DNA of 64,000 nucleotides from MR-S7 sp000400995 (GTDB lineage Bacteria; Pseudomonadota; Gammaproteobacteria; Burkholderiales; Burkholderiaceae_C): assembly GCF_045291395.1 (NCBI RefSeq), contig NZ_CP152342.1, positions 806,001-870,000 on the forward strand, given 5' to 3'. The stretch's first letter is position 1; each line of letters opens with the position of its first letter. A program made the translations under genes and the position numbers. Positions 47,221 to 55,286 of the stretch are shown here, one piece after another. The notes beneath the pieces were generated by a model. It searched no databases. It was not told where the DNA came from and worked only from the letters and a program-made list of their open reading frames with translations.

Positions 47221-47547
47221 TCAGCGCTTCAGGGCCTCCGCCAACTGGGCCTTGTTCATCTTGGAGCGCCCGGCAATCCCCTTGCGGCGCGCGTCTTCGT
47301 AAAGCTGTTCGCGCGTGCGGCCCTGCGCGCCCTGGTGGGACCGCTGGCCTCCGCGCACGGGGGCGGGCGTGTCGCGCAGGGTCTTGGGATTGGCCTTTGC
47401 AGCCTCGCCGTGCTGGGCACGCTCCTTGTTTACGGTGCGCGCGGCGATTTCCTCTGCGGTGTCTTTCCTGGTGCCGCGTTGCTGCAGGCTGCTCTTGATG
47501 TGCTCGTATTGGCGCTCGCGCTTGGCGCTCCAGGCGTTGCGGGGCAT
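47221..47547 (-). CDS. Small basic protein of the 'plasmid stabilization protein' annotation group
   Basis: 108 residues from MPRNAWSAKRERQYEHIKSS. Highly charged with the pattern KRERQYEHIK, DTAEEIAARTVNKERA, GGQRSHQGAQGRTREQLYEDA and KMNKAQLAEALKR. It resembles a widely spread proteobacterial family often labelled as plasmid stabilization or Rho-N-like, with a C-terminal SAP/Rho-N-type helix pair. The label is historical. The gene is chromosomal here and the function is unknown, perhaps nucleic-acid binding. Confidence 0.75.
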   Translation of the reverse strand: MPRNAWSAKRERQYEHIKSSLQQRGTRKDTAEEIAARTVNKERAQHGEAAKANPKTLRDTPAPVRGGQRSHQGAQGRTREQLYEDARRKGIAGRSKMNKAQLAEALKR

Positions 47548-47655
47548 GTCGGGACCTCCTGGGTGTGGGTGGACATGCGTTCAGCCTAGGCGCCGTGCTG
47601 GGTACCGTCGTCGGTCTGCACGCTCTCATGCCGTAGGACGCAGGGGGAGATTTTT

Positions 47656-47709
47656 TAGTGAAAAGAGCCGCAGGAGCTTGATAGAAAAGCGCAAGCAGCT
47701 ATCAATACA
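47656..47709 (+). repeat. Dispersed palindromic repeat, copy 8 (degenerate)
   Basis: AAAAGAGCCGCAGGAGCTTGATAGAAAAGCGCAAGCAGCTATCAATAC: the right half is intact and the left half is decayed. GGC end first. It lies between the DUF3334 and KGG-like genes. Confidence 0.6.
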
Positions 47710-47722
47710 GGAGCTGAGAGCG

Positions 47723-48406
47723 TTACATGCCCAGGGACTTGAGCAGCGCTTCGGTATCCGCATCGGCTGCGGATGCAGGCGGCGCGGCGGGCGCCGGGGC
47801 GGCCTGGGCCATCAGCGCGTCGGGGTCGGGCACTTCCTGGGGCTCGAAGTCGTAGAGCTTGATGAACTCGGTGTGGTCGATCGCCATCTCCAGGTAGAAG
47901 ATGTTGTGGTTGCCGGTGTAGAAGGTCACGCGGCGTGCCTCGGGTTGGTCGAGGTTGGCGTCCACGCTCAGCACGACTTCCTGGTTCAGCACCAGCATCT
48001 TGGGCTGGTTCTGCGTGATGTGGGTCTGCAGCTCGCGGCGCACCTTGCCGGTGAAGTCGCCGACCACCTGGTTCATGAGTTCACCCATCACGTTGGCCAC
48101 TTCGTCGGAGGTGAACGAGGTGGCCAGGTCCTGCTGCGCCATGCCCATGCTCAGCAGGTAGCTCTGGTAGATCTCCATCGCGGCCTGGGCCGAGAAGTTG
48201 ATGATGACCAGGCCCGAGAAGCCCCCGTCGAAGAGAACGAAGCAGCCGATGTCCGGCTTCAGGCAGGTCTTGGTGATGCGCTGCACCATGCCGGAGTAGT
48301 GCACCGCGCCCTGCGTCGCGACCGACAGCACGCGGGTCACGGAATTGCACAGGCTGATCAGCACGTCTTCGGTGCCGTACACGACGGCGTTGTGGGGGGA
48401 TGTCAT
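47723..48406 (-). CDS. DUF3334 family protein (CheX/CheC-like)
   Basis: 227 residues. Core: VVYGTEDVLISLCNSVTRVL, HYSGMVQRITKTCLKPDIGCFVLFDGGFSGLVIINFSAQAA, FTSDEVANVMGELMNQVVGDFTGKVRRELQTHI. The central ExxN-type helix (SDEVANVMGELMNQVVG) recalls CheX/CheC phosphatases, so a role in chemotaxis or second-messenger signalling is possible. The C-terminus is Ala/Pro-rich and ends TEALLKSLGM. ATG 48406 fits the family. It is divergent from the cytochrome b561 gene across 182 bases. Confidence 0.85.
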   Translation of the reverse strand: MTSPHNAVVYGTEDVLISLCNSVTRVLSVATQGAVHYSGMVQRITKTCLKPDIGCFVLFDGGFSGLVIINFSAQAAMEIYQSYLLSMGMAQQDLATSFTSDEVANVMGELMNQVVGDFTGKVRRELQTHITQNQPKMLVLNQEVVLSVDANLDQPEARRVTFYTGNHNIFYLEMAIDHTEFIKLYDFEPQEVPDPDALMAQAAPAPAAPPASAADADTEALLKSLGM

Positions 48407-48588
48407 GGCGTAGGCGGTGGGAGGGTATGTCACGGTTTGTAGCAGATTCCGCGCAGTGGTGGCGTGCGGCAGAAACGGTGGAGGGTCAAAAAATTTGAAC
48501 CTTCGCGTCAATTCCATTGAAACTTCGCGCATGAATGCGGCTCTAGACTGCTCAGATCGCGTCGCATGTTGCGGCGCAGCAAACCTCC

Positions 48589-49164
48589 ATGTCTCTTACC
48601 GCACGCTCCATGACCGCTTCAACGTCCCGCTACGGCGCCACCGCCATGGCCTTGCACTGGGTGCTGGGCGCCGCCATCGTGGCGGCGCTGTGCGTGGGCT
48701 GGTACATGACGGGGCTGCCGTTCTCCCCGCAGCGGCTCAAGCTCTACAACTGGCACAAGTGGGCGGGCGTGGCGATCCTGGCGCTGTCGGCCGTGCGCCT
48801 GCTGTGGCGCCTGACGCACCGCCCGCCGGCGCTGCCCGCCGCGGTGCAGGCCGCCATGCCGCGCTGGCAGCAGGTGGCGCACCACGGCACGCATCATGCG
48901 CTGTACGCGCTGTTCCTGATCGTGCCGCTGGTGGGCTGGGCCTATAGCTCGGCGGCGGGCTTTCCGATCGTCTTCCTGGGGCTGGTGCAGCTGCCCGATT
49001 TCGTGCCGGTGAACAAGGAGCTGGCCGAGGCCATCAAGCCCTGGCATGCCGTTTTCGCCTATGCCCTGGCGGTGCTGGTGCTGCTCCACGTGGCGGCGGC
49101 GCTCAAGCACCAGTTCATCGACCGCGATGGCCTGATCGGGCGCATGTGGCCCGGGCGCGGTTGA
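48589..49164 (+). CDS. Cytochrome b561
   Basis: 191 residues, four hydrophobic helices. Conserved His residues for two hemes are in MALHWVLG, YNWHKWAG, HHALYALFLI and WHAVFAYALAVLVLLHVAAAL. Inner-membrane di-heme electron carrier of the CybB type that can oxidise ubiquinol. It is followed at 33 bases by two yceI genes, a frequent association. YceI proteins bind isoprenoids or quinones in the periplasm. Confidence 0.93.
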   Translation: MSLTARSMTASTSRYGATAMALHWVLGAAIVAALCVGWYMTGLPFSPQRLKLYNWHKWAGVAILALSAVRLLWRLTHRPPALPAAVQAAMPRWQQVAHHGTHHALYALFLIVPLVGWAYSSAAGFPIVFLGLVQLPDFVPVNKELAEAIKPWHAVFAYALAVLVLLHVAAALKHQFIDRDGLIGRMWPGRG

Positions 49165-49196
49165 GCCTTTTCCTTTTCTTTTCGATGGAGCGTTCC

Positions 49197-49772
49197 ATGA
49201 AGTTTTCGACCCCCCTGACTTGCCTGGCGCTGGGCTGTGCCGCCGTACTGGCGGGTGCGCCCGCCTGGGCGCAGCAGAAGCTCGTGCCCGGGCAGAGCGA
49301 GATCGCCTTCGTGAGCAAGCAGATGGGCGTGCCGGTGGAGGGCAAGTTCACGAAGTTCGATGCGCAACTGGCTTTCGACCCCGCCAAGCCGGCGTCGAGC
49401 TCGGTGGCGTTCACGGTGGATACCGGCAGCGCCACGCTGGGCGTCAAGGAAACCGATGCCGAACTGCCCAAGCCCACCTGGTTCAACGTGCCCAAGTTCC
49501 CGCAGGCGACCTTCCGATCCACCGCCATCAAGGCCGTGGGGGCCGGCAAGTACGAAGTGGCCGGCAAGCTCAGCATCAAGGGCGCGGCGCAGGACGTGGT
49601 GGTGCCGGTCACCCTCACGCAGAGCGGCGCGCTGACCACGGCCACCGGCGCCTTCGCCATCAAGCGCCTGGCCTTCAAGATCGGCGAGAACGAGTGGGCG
49701 GACACGTCCATGGTCGCTGACGAGGTGCAGGTCAAGTTCAAGCTCGCGCTCACGGGCGTGGGCAAGCTGTGA
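49197..49772 (+). CDS. YceI family periplasmic protein (1)
   Basis: 191 residues with a signal peptide (MKFSTPLTCLALGCAAVLAG ending PAWA). Lipocalin-like YceI fold: SEIAFVSKQMGVPVEGKF, VAFTVDTGSATLG, WFNVPKFPQATFRS, YEVAGKLSIKGAAQDVVVPV, and FAIKRLAFKIGENEWADTS. Binds polyisoprenoid-like lipids in homologues. The ATG at 49197 is preferred over one four codons earlier because GGAG then sits six bases away. Between cytochrome b561 and a second YceI gene. Confidence 0.92.
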   Translation: MKFSTPLTCLALGCAAVLAGAPAWAQQKLVPGQSEIAFVSKQMGVPVEGKFTKFDAQLAFDPAKPASSSVAFTVDTGSATLGVKETDAELPKPTWFNVPKFPQATFRSTAIKAVGAGKYEVAGKLSIKGAAQDVVVPVTLTQSGALTTATGAFAIKRLAFKIGENEWADTSMVADEVQVKFKLALTGVGKL

Positions 49773-49812
49773 CGTTTTCCTTCCTCCATCCTTTTCATTA
49801 GGAGATTCCGAC

Positions 49813-50391
49813 ATGCGCACTTCCTTCATCGCACTGGCCGCCGTGGCCGCCACCATGGCCATGGGCGCCGCGCGGGCTGAAACCGCCACCTATGCCGTGG
49901 ACCCGACCCACACCTTCGCCACGTTCGAGATCAGCCACTTCGGCGCCAGCGTGAACCGTGGCCGCTTCGACAAGAAGGAAGGCACCGTCCAGCTCGACAA
50001 GGCCGCCAAGACCGGCAAGGTGGACATCACCTTCCAGATCAACTCCATCAACACCGGCACGCCGCCCTTCGACAAGCACCTGCAGAGCGCCGACATCTTC
50101 GACGCTGCCAAGCACCCCACGGCCCGCTTCGTGGGCGACAAGTTCACGTTCGACGGCGACAAGCTGGCCTCCGTGGCCGGCAGCCTGACGCTCAAGGGCC
50201 AGACCCACCCCGTCACCTTCAAGGCCAACCAGTTCGCCTGCTACGACAGCCCCATGCTCAAGCGCGAAGTCTGCGGCGGCGACTTCGAAACCACCATCGA
50301 CCGCACCCTGTTCGGCCTGGACTACGGCGTGCAATACGGCTTCCCGAAGAACGTGCGCATCGTGGCGCAGATCGAGGCCGTCAAGCAGTAA
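49813..50391 (+). CDS. YceI family periplasmic protein (2)
   Basis: 192 residues with a signal peptide (MRTSFIALAAVAATMAMGAA ending ARA). YCEI fold: YAVDPTHTFATFEISHFGASVNRGRF, LQSADIFDAAKHPTARFVG, LTLKGQTHPVTFKANQFACYDS, and FGLDYGVQYGFPKNVRIVAQIEAV. Closest to E. coli YceI of the two paralogues. An AGGAG ribosome site lies nine bases before the ATG. Last gene before a strong terminator. Confidence 0.95.
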   Translation: MRTSFIALAAVAATMAMGAARAETATYAVDPTHTFATFEISHFGASVNRGRFDKKEGTVQLDKAAKTGKVDITFQINSINTGTPPFDKHLQSADIFDAAKHPTARFVGDKFTFDGDKLASVAGSLTLKGQTHPVTFKANQFACYDSPMLKREVCGGDFETTIDRTLFGLDYGVQYGFPKNVRIVAQIEAVKQ

Positions 50392-50424
50392 ACGCGCGCC
50401 TCGCGCATACTCAGTGCCTGCCAA

Positions 50425-50460
50425 GGGCTGGCGCCATCAAGGCGCCAGCCCTTTTCCTTT
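50425..50460 (+). terminator. Rho-independent terminator after the second YceI gene
   Basis: Perfect 11-bp stem GGGCTGGCGCC (50425-50435) / GGCGCCAGCCC (50441-50451) with loop ATCAA, followed by TTTTCCTTT. It rules out the GTG at 50414 as the start of the next gene. Confidence 0.93.
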
Positions 50461-50479
50461 GCTTCTTTCGCGCAGTCCC

Positions 50480-51400
50480 GTGCCGGTCGCTTCTTCTCCT
50501 CCCTCTCACCCATGGGCCGGCATCGTCCTGCTGATCCTGGCCATGTGGACCCTGTCCTGCCTGGACGCCACCGGCAAGTGGCTGATGGCGGCAGGGCTGC
50601 CGCTGCTGGTGCTGTCCTGGGTGCGCTACGCGGTCCACCTGCTGCTGGTGCTGGCTCTGGTGCTGCCCCTGCGCGGGCCGGGTGTGCTGCGCAGCAAGCG
50701 CCCGCGCGAGCAGGTGCTGCGCGGCGTGGCCATGCTGATGGCCACGCTGATGTTCTTCAGCGCGCTGCGCTACCTGCCGCAGGCGGAGGCCACGGCCATC
50801 AACTTCCTCGCGCCGATGATCGTGCTGGCCCTGGCCCCCTGGCTGCTGCGCGAGCCGCCGCGCCTGTCGCGCTGGGTGGCATGCGGCGTGGCCTTTGCCG
50901 GAGTGCTGGTCATCGTGCGGCCGGGCGGCGGGCTGCATCCGCTGGGCGTGGCGCTGGGCCTGTTCACGGCCTGCTGCATGGCGGCGCAGTACATCGCCAC
51001 GCGCCGCGTGGCGGCGGACGACCCGTTCACCTCCATCGTCTGGAGCGGCGCAGTCGGCACCGTGTGCCTGACGCTGGCGCTGCCCTGGTATCTGCCGCAG
51101 GCGCTGCCGGTGCTCAAGGCGCTGGGACCGGCGCAATGGGCGCTGCTGGTCTCTACGGGCGTCTCGGGCGCGCTGGGCCACCTGCTGCAGATCGGCGCCT
51201 ACCGCAATGCGGGCGCGTCCACGCTGGCACCGTTCGTATACCTGCAGATCATCAGCGCGTCCGCCGTGGGCTGGCTGGTGTGGGGGCACTTCCCGGACGC
51301 GCTGACGTGGCTGGGCATCGCCATCATCTGCGCCAGCGGCATGGGCATCGGCTGCCTGGAGTGGCGGCGCGGCCGCGCGCTGGCGTCAGCCGGCCGATAG
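50480..51400 (+). CDS. DMT superfamily transporter (EamA family)
   Basis: 306 residues, about ten hydrophobic segments in two EamA repeats: GIVLLILAMWTLSCLDATGKWL, MLMATLMFFSALRYLPQAEATAINFLAPMIVLALA, WVACGVAFAGVLVIVRPGG and TLAPFVYLQIISASAVGWLVWG. Typical of drug/metabolite exporters of the RhtA/YdcZ-like type. Substrate unknown. The start is a GTG at 50480 after the terminator hairpin. The 3' end overlaps the converging dehalogenase gene by 15 bases. Confidence 0.88.
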   Translation: MPVASSPPSHPWAGIVLLILAMWTLSCLDATGKWLMAAGLPLLVLSWVRYAVHLLLVLALVLPLRGPGVLRSKRPREQVLRGVAMLMATLMFFSALRYLPQAEATAINFLAPMIVLALAPWLLREPPRLSRWVACGVAFAGVLVIVRPGGGLHPLGVALGLFTACCMAAQYIATRRVAADDPFTSIVWSGAVGTVCLTLALPWYLPQALPVLKALGPAQWALLVSTGVSGALGHLLQIGAYRNAGASTLAPFVYLQIISASAVGWLVWGHFPDALTWLGIAIICASGMGIGCLEWRRGRALASAGR

Positions 51401-52111
51401 CTGCTGCGCCAGCGCCACCAGGCTGGCGGCATGCAGGTCGTTGCCGGCACGGGGCGTCACGTCCTTGACGTGCCCCGCGCCGAACTCCAGCGGCCGCTCG
51501 ATGTACGCCGTGCGCAGCCCGCAGGCGCGGGCGGCCTCCAGGTCGTCGTGGTGCGCGGCCACCAGCATCACCTGCTCGGGCCGCAGGTCGAACACCTGCG
51601 CCACACCCAGGTAGGTGGCCGGATCGGGCTTGTAGGCGCGGAAGACCTCGGCGCTCAACACGCAGTCCCAGGGCAGGCCGGCGCGCTTGGCCATGTTCGT
51701 CAGCAGGCCGATGTTGCCGTTGGACAGCGGCGTGATGGTGAAGCGGCGCTTGAGCAGCGTCAGTCCCTCCACGCTGTCGGGCCATGCATCCAGCCGGTGC
51801 CACACGCGGTTGAGGTGCCGGCGCGCGGCCTCGTCCAGATGCGCGAGGCCGAAGCGCGGCAGGATCCCGGCGAGGATCAGCCGGTGCAGTTCGTCGATGC
51901 GCGTCCAGCCCAGCTCGCCGCTGCGCACGCGTTGCATGGCGGGCTGGTAGCCCGCGCGCCAGGCGAGGGCGAAGGCGTCGGCATCCACTTCCGGATGCAG
52001 CGCCTGCATCTCGCGCACGATGCTGCCGTGCCAGTCCACGACGGTGCCGAAGACGTCGAAGGCCAGCACCTGCACGGTGGCGGCGATGCCGTGCGTGGGG
52101 GAGGTGGTCAT
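51386..52111 (-). CDS. Haloacid dehalogenase, type II (L-2-haloacid dehalogenase-like)
   Basis: 241 residues. HAD hydrolase with the nucleophile Asp in VLAFDVFGTVVDWHGSIV, motif II TPLSNGNIGLLTNMAKR, Lys in FRAYKPDPATYLG, and motif III VAAHHDDLEAARACGLRTAYIERP. The DVFGTVVDW and SNGN pattern is that of type II haloacid dehalogenases, which hydrolyse 2-haloacids to hydroxy acids. Actual substrate is uncertain. It is divergent from the MFS gene. Confidence 0.9.
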   Translation of the reverse strand: MTTSPTHGIAATVQVLAFDVFGTVVDWHGSIVREMQALHPEVDADAFALAWRAGYQPAMQRVRSGELGWTRIDELHRLILAGILPRFGLAHLDEAARRHLNRVWHRLDAWPDSVEGLTLLKRRFTITPLSNGNIGLLTNMAKRAGLPWDCVLSAEVFRAYKPDPATYLGVAQVFDLRPEQVMLVAAHHDDLEAARACGLRTAYIERPLEFGAGHVKDVTPRAGNDLHAASLVALAQQLSAG

Positions 52112-52202
52112 GTCTCTCGTTCTTCAAGGGAAGGGGCCGCCAGCGTAGCGGATTCCCGTGCGCCTGCGCGGGTGGGTGGTGCGTGCTAAGGTCGCGCGCA
52201 TC

Positions 52203-52218
52203 CAAGGGTTAACCCTTG
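52203..52218. promoter_or_regulatory. 16-bp perfect palindrome upstream of the MFS gene
   Basis: CAAGGGTTAACCCTTG is fully symmetric and sits 19 bases before the MFS ATG at 52238. It is in the divergent region with the dehalogenase. A candidate operator for a dimeric regulator. Confidence 0.5.
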
Positions 52219-52237
52219 ATTTTCTCCCGCCGTTCCA

Positions 52238-53445
52238 ATGTCCGTTTCCTCTCCCCCCTTGTCTACCGCCGATGCTGCCGCGACCGACGAGCGCACGCTC
52301 GTGCGCGCCGTGCTCGCCATGGGCCTGGGCGGCTTTTCCATCGGCACGGGCGAGTTCGTCATCATGGGCCTGCTGCCCGAGGTGGCGCGCGACATGGGCG
52401 TGAGCATTCCGCAGGCCGGCCACCTCATCAGCGCCTATGCGCTGGGCGTGGTGGTGGGCGCGCCGGTGCTGGCGGTGCTCGCGGCGCACTGGGGACGGCG
52501 GGCGCTGCTGATGGCGCTGATGGCCGTCTATGCGCTGGGCAACTTCGCCTCGGCGCTGGCGCCGGGCCTCGGCGCGCTGGCCGCGCTGCGGCTGATGAGC
52601 GGGCTGCCGCACGGCACGTATTTCGGCGTGGCGGCGCTGGTGGCGGCGGCGCTGGCGCGGCCCAACCAGCGCGCGCGGGCCGTGGGCTGGGTGATGCTGG
52701 GGCTGACCAGCGCCACGCTGGTGGGCGTGCCCATCGCGGCCACGCTGGGCGAGCATTTCGGCTGGCGCGCGGCATTCGCCTTCGTGGGCGCCATCGCCGT
52801 GGCGGCCGTGGTGATGGTGCACCGCTGGGTGCCGGCCATGCCCGCGCCGCGCGGCGCGAGCCGCTGCGCGAGCTGGGAGCGCTGGCGCGCAGGCAGGTGT
52901 GGTTCACGCTGGGCATCGGCGCCATCGGCTTCGGCGGCATGTTCTCGGTATTCAGCTACATCAAGCCCACGCTGATCGAGGTGGCGGGCATGCCGCAGGC
53001 CGTGGTGCCGCTGGCGCTCTCGCTGTTCGGGCTTGGCATGGTGGCGGGCAACCTCGTGGGCTCGCGCATGGCGGACAAGGCGCTCATGCCTACGGTCGGC
53101 AAGCTGCTCGCGTGGTCGATCGTGGTGATGGTGCTGTTCGTGCCCGCCGCACACCACCCGCTGGCAGCCGCGATCGCCACCTTCGCGCTGGGCACGCTGG
53201 TGGCCATCGGCCCGGCCTTGCAGATCCGGCTGATGGACGTGGCGGGCGATGCGCAGACGCTGGCCGCCGCGCTCAACCACTCGGCCTTCAATGCGGCCAA
53301 TGCGCTGGGCGCGTGGCTCGGCGGGCTGGCGATCGCCGCCGGGCTGGGCTGGACATCCACCGCGTGGGTGGGCGCGCTGCTGGGCCTGGGCGGGCTGGGC
53401 ATGTTCGCCTGGGCGCTGGCGAGCGAGCGCCGCGCGCGGGGTTGA
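52238..53445 (+). CDS. MFS transporter, AraJ-like (frameshift near 52853)
   Basis: About 402 residues with twelve predicted spans in two frames. The first part runs MSVSSPPLSTADAAATDERT, then LVRAVLAMGLGGFSIGTGEFVIMGLLPEVARDMGVSIPQAGHLISAYALGVVVGAPVLAVL (the AraJ/YdhP-type start). It switches frame after MPAPRG, and the second frame goes on REPLRELGALARRQVWFTLG through to SERRARG. One missing G near 52851-52855 would join them. Unlike most breaks here it is not in a long homopolymer. A palindromic site lies upstream. Confidence 0.88.
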
Positions 53446-53452
53446 TGCTTCT

Positions 53453-53502
53453 CTTTCGATAGCTGCCAGCGCTTGATGGACAAGCGCTGGAGGCCTATTT
53501 CA
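53453..53502 (+). repeat. Dispersed palindromic repeat, copy 9
   Basis: CTTTCGATAGCTGCCAGCGCTTG, five bases, CAAGCGCTGGAGGCCTATTTCAC: a near-perfect copy between the converging MFS and deaminase genes, with a ten-base perfect stem. AGCT end first. Confidence 0.85.
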
Positions 53503-53514
53503 CTGATATTTTCG

Positions 53515-54030
53515 TCAGGTCTTCCACGCGCCCGCGTGCGAGGCCGAGGCCTCCTCGACCAGCGCCGGGCCGATGCACTCGATGGCGTGGGGCGAGGCGC
53601 GGAACACGTCGCGGCACGACAGCTCCGCGTCACGCTGGTCCTGCCGCTCGCCGCGGAACGCGCGCAGCCGCTCGGCGTCGATGCCGAAGACCACGCGGCC
53701 GATGTTGGCCCAGAAGATCGCGCCCGCGCACATCACGCAGGGTTCTGCCGACGAGTACAGCGTGGCCTGCGCCAATTCCTCGCGCGGGTGCTTCGGGCTG
53801 GCGATGCGGATTGCCGAGACCTCGGCATGCGCGGTGCAGTCGCCCGTCTCCCAGTTGGCGTTGCTGGCCTCGGCCAGCACCTCGCCCTGCGGGCCGACGA
53901 TGACGGCGCCGAAGGGCCGGGGGCTGCCGCGCTCGCGCGAGCGGGTGGCGAGCCCGATGGCGTGGCGCAGGTAGCGGCCGTCGCGTTCGGACAGGGGCGC
54001 TTCCTGCGGCAGTGCATCGCGCCCTGTCAT
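53515..54030 (-). CDS. Nucleoside/guanine deaminase family zinc protein
   Basis: 171 residues. Cytidine-deaminase fold with catalytic HAE (DCTAHAEVSAIR) and zinc ligands in SSAEPCVMCAGAIFWANIGRVVFG. PFGAVIVGPQGEVLAEASNAN is the usual N-terminal part. It looks like the guanine deaminase/TadA-like group, but the base deaminated cannot be told. ATG 54030 overlaps the TGA of the binding-protein gene (ATGA), so they are coupled and probably act on one pathway. Confidence 0.9.
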   Translation of the reverse strand: MTGRDALPQEAPLSERDGRYLRHAIGLATRSRERGSPRPFGAVIVGPQGEVLAEASNANWETGDCTAHAEVSAIRIASPKHPREELAQATLYSSAEPCVMCAGAIFWANIGRVVFGIDAERLRAFRGERQDQRDAELSCRDVFRASPHAIECIGPALVEEASASHAGAWKT

Positions 54031-55031
54031 GCGGCCACCTTGCGGTCTGCCGGCAGGAAGGCGGGATTGAAGATGCGCTCGGGCGCGGGCTTGCGCGGCA
54101 GCGCGAAGACGGTGGCGACCTCGTCCACCTGCCGGGCGAGCACTGCTGCCTGCACGCCGCCGAGGCCGTGGGCCTGCACCTCGGGGGTGAGCAGGTACTG
54201 GCGCGTGATGGCCCAGCGGGCGCGCTCGGTCTCGGCGTGGAGGATGACCTCGCGGGCCTTCACCGCGTCCAGCGCCGCATCGGGCCGGGCCAGCGTCTCG
54301 CGCAGCGCGCGGTGCGTGGCGCGTACGAAGGCGCGCGCGGCTTCGGGGCGCTCCTGCAGCAGCTTGCCGGCGAGCAGCGCGTTGCCGTAGAGCTGCAGGC
54401 CGGTCTGGCCGAAGCCGAGCACCGACAGGTCCTTCTCGGGCATGCGCGCGAACAGCGACACGGCGGAGTCGTGGAAGTAGGTGGCCGCGTCCACGTCGCC
54501 GCGCACCATGACGTTGTCGCGCGCGCTGAAATCGGTGGTCACCCATGCGAACAGGTCGGGCGAGGTACCGAGCGCGCGTGCCGCCATGGGCCAGCAGCGG
54601 CGCGTGGCCTCCACCGCGGCAGCGGCGACCTTCTTGCCCTTGAGCGACTGGAAGTCGCCGGTGATGCCGCGGTCTTTGCGGCCGATGATGACGAAGGGCG
54701 CGCGGTTGTAGTACTGGTAGATGGCCTGCGCCGGCGTGTCGGGGTTGGCCGCATGGAATTCGACGAGCGAGCTGATGTCGCCCAGGCCCAGGTCGTAGGC
54801 GCCGCTGGCCACGCGCGTGATCGAGGCGACGGAGCCCGCGCCCACGTCGATGCTGACGGCCAGCCCTTCATCCTTGTAGTAGCCCTTGGAGAGCGCCAGG
54901 AAGAACGGCGCCGTCTGGCTGGTCACGCGGAAGTCCAGCGTGAACTTGATCGGCGTGAGGCCCTGCGCCCGCGCGGCGGGCAGGGCGACGGAACTGGCGA
55001 GGGTGGAGGCGAGGAAGTGGCGGCGTTGCAT
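54027..55031 (-). CDS. ABC transporter substrate-binding protein, NMT1/THI5-like
   Basis: 334 residues with a signal peptide (MQRRHFLASTLASSVALPAA ending RAQ). IKFTLDFRVTSQTAPFFLALSKGYYKDEGLAVSID is the NMT1/THI5-like start seen in binding proteins for pyrimidine precursors, riboflavin or sulfonates. It has GDISSLVEFHAANPDTPAQAIYQYYNRAPFVII and VKAREVILHAETERA later. No permease or ATPase gene lies next to it. Coupled to the deaminase gene. Upstream is a 17-bp candidate operator. Confidence 0.88.
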   Translation of the reverse strand: MQRRHFLASTLASSVALPAARAQGLTPIKFTLDFRVTSQTAPFFLALSKGYYKDEGLAVSIDVGAGSVASITRVASGAYDLGLGDISSLVEFHAANPDTPAQAIYQYYNRAPFVIIGRKDRGITGDFQSLKGKKVAAAAVEATRRCWPMAARALGTSPDLFAWVTTDFSARDNVMVRGDVDAATYFHDSAVSLFARMPEKDLSVLGFGQTGLQLYGNALLAGKLLQERPEAARAFVRATHRALRETLARPDAALDAVKAREVILHAETERARWAITRQYLLTPEVQAHGLGGVQAAVLARQVDEVATVFALPRKPAPERIFNPAFLPADRKVAA

Positions 55032-55098
55032 GGCGGTGGCTCCGAAAAGAGGGCGGTGGGGAACTGAGCAATTTCCGGGCGACGGCGGGTCCCGCCGT

Positions 55099-55115
55099 GC
55101 TGAACGCTTCTACTC
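55099..55115. promoter_or_regulatory. Candidate operator A (GCTGAACGCTTCTACTC)
   Basis: Identical, in reverse complement, to 55204-55220. Starts 68 bases upstream of the binding-protein gene on the minus strand. It contains GAA-CGC-TTC, an internal near-palindrome. Confidence 0.65.
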
Positions 55116-55203
55116 GCCGGCCTGCGTTGCATGAAGCGTGCCCATCGCGGCGCACCACTTCGGTGATTTGTGCTGGCCCGCCGTTTGCATGCACCGGGCG
55201 CGA

Positions 55204-55220
55204 GAGTAGAAGCGTTCAGC
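55204..55220. promoter_or_regulatory. Candidate operator B (GAGTAGAAGCGTTCAGC)
   Basis: Reverse complement of site A, ending 67 bases before the 2OG oxygenase ATG (55287). Each divergent gene therefore has one copy at about the same distance and in the same orientation relative to its start. Confidence 0.65.
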
Positions 55221-55286
55221 CGGGCCGCAGGCCGCCCGCGCGGGTCATTGCTCTTGTTTCCCGCAATCCACTGAACGAGGACACAC

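Noticed and set aside
47221..47547. Plasmid or addiction-module remnant implied by the 'plasmid stabilization' label
   Set aside because: No toxin or antitoxin partner, no replication or mobility gene nearby. The family is common on chromosomes.
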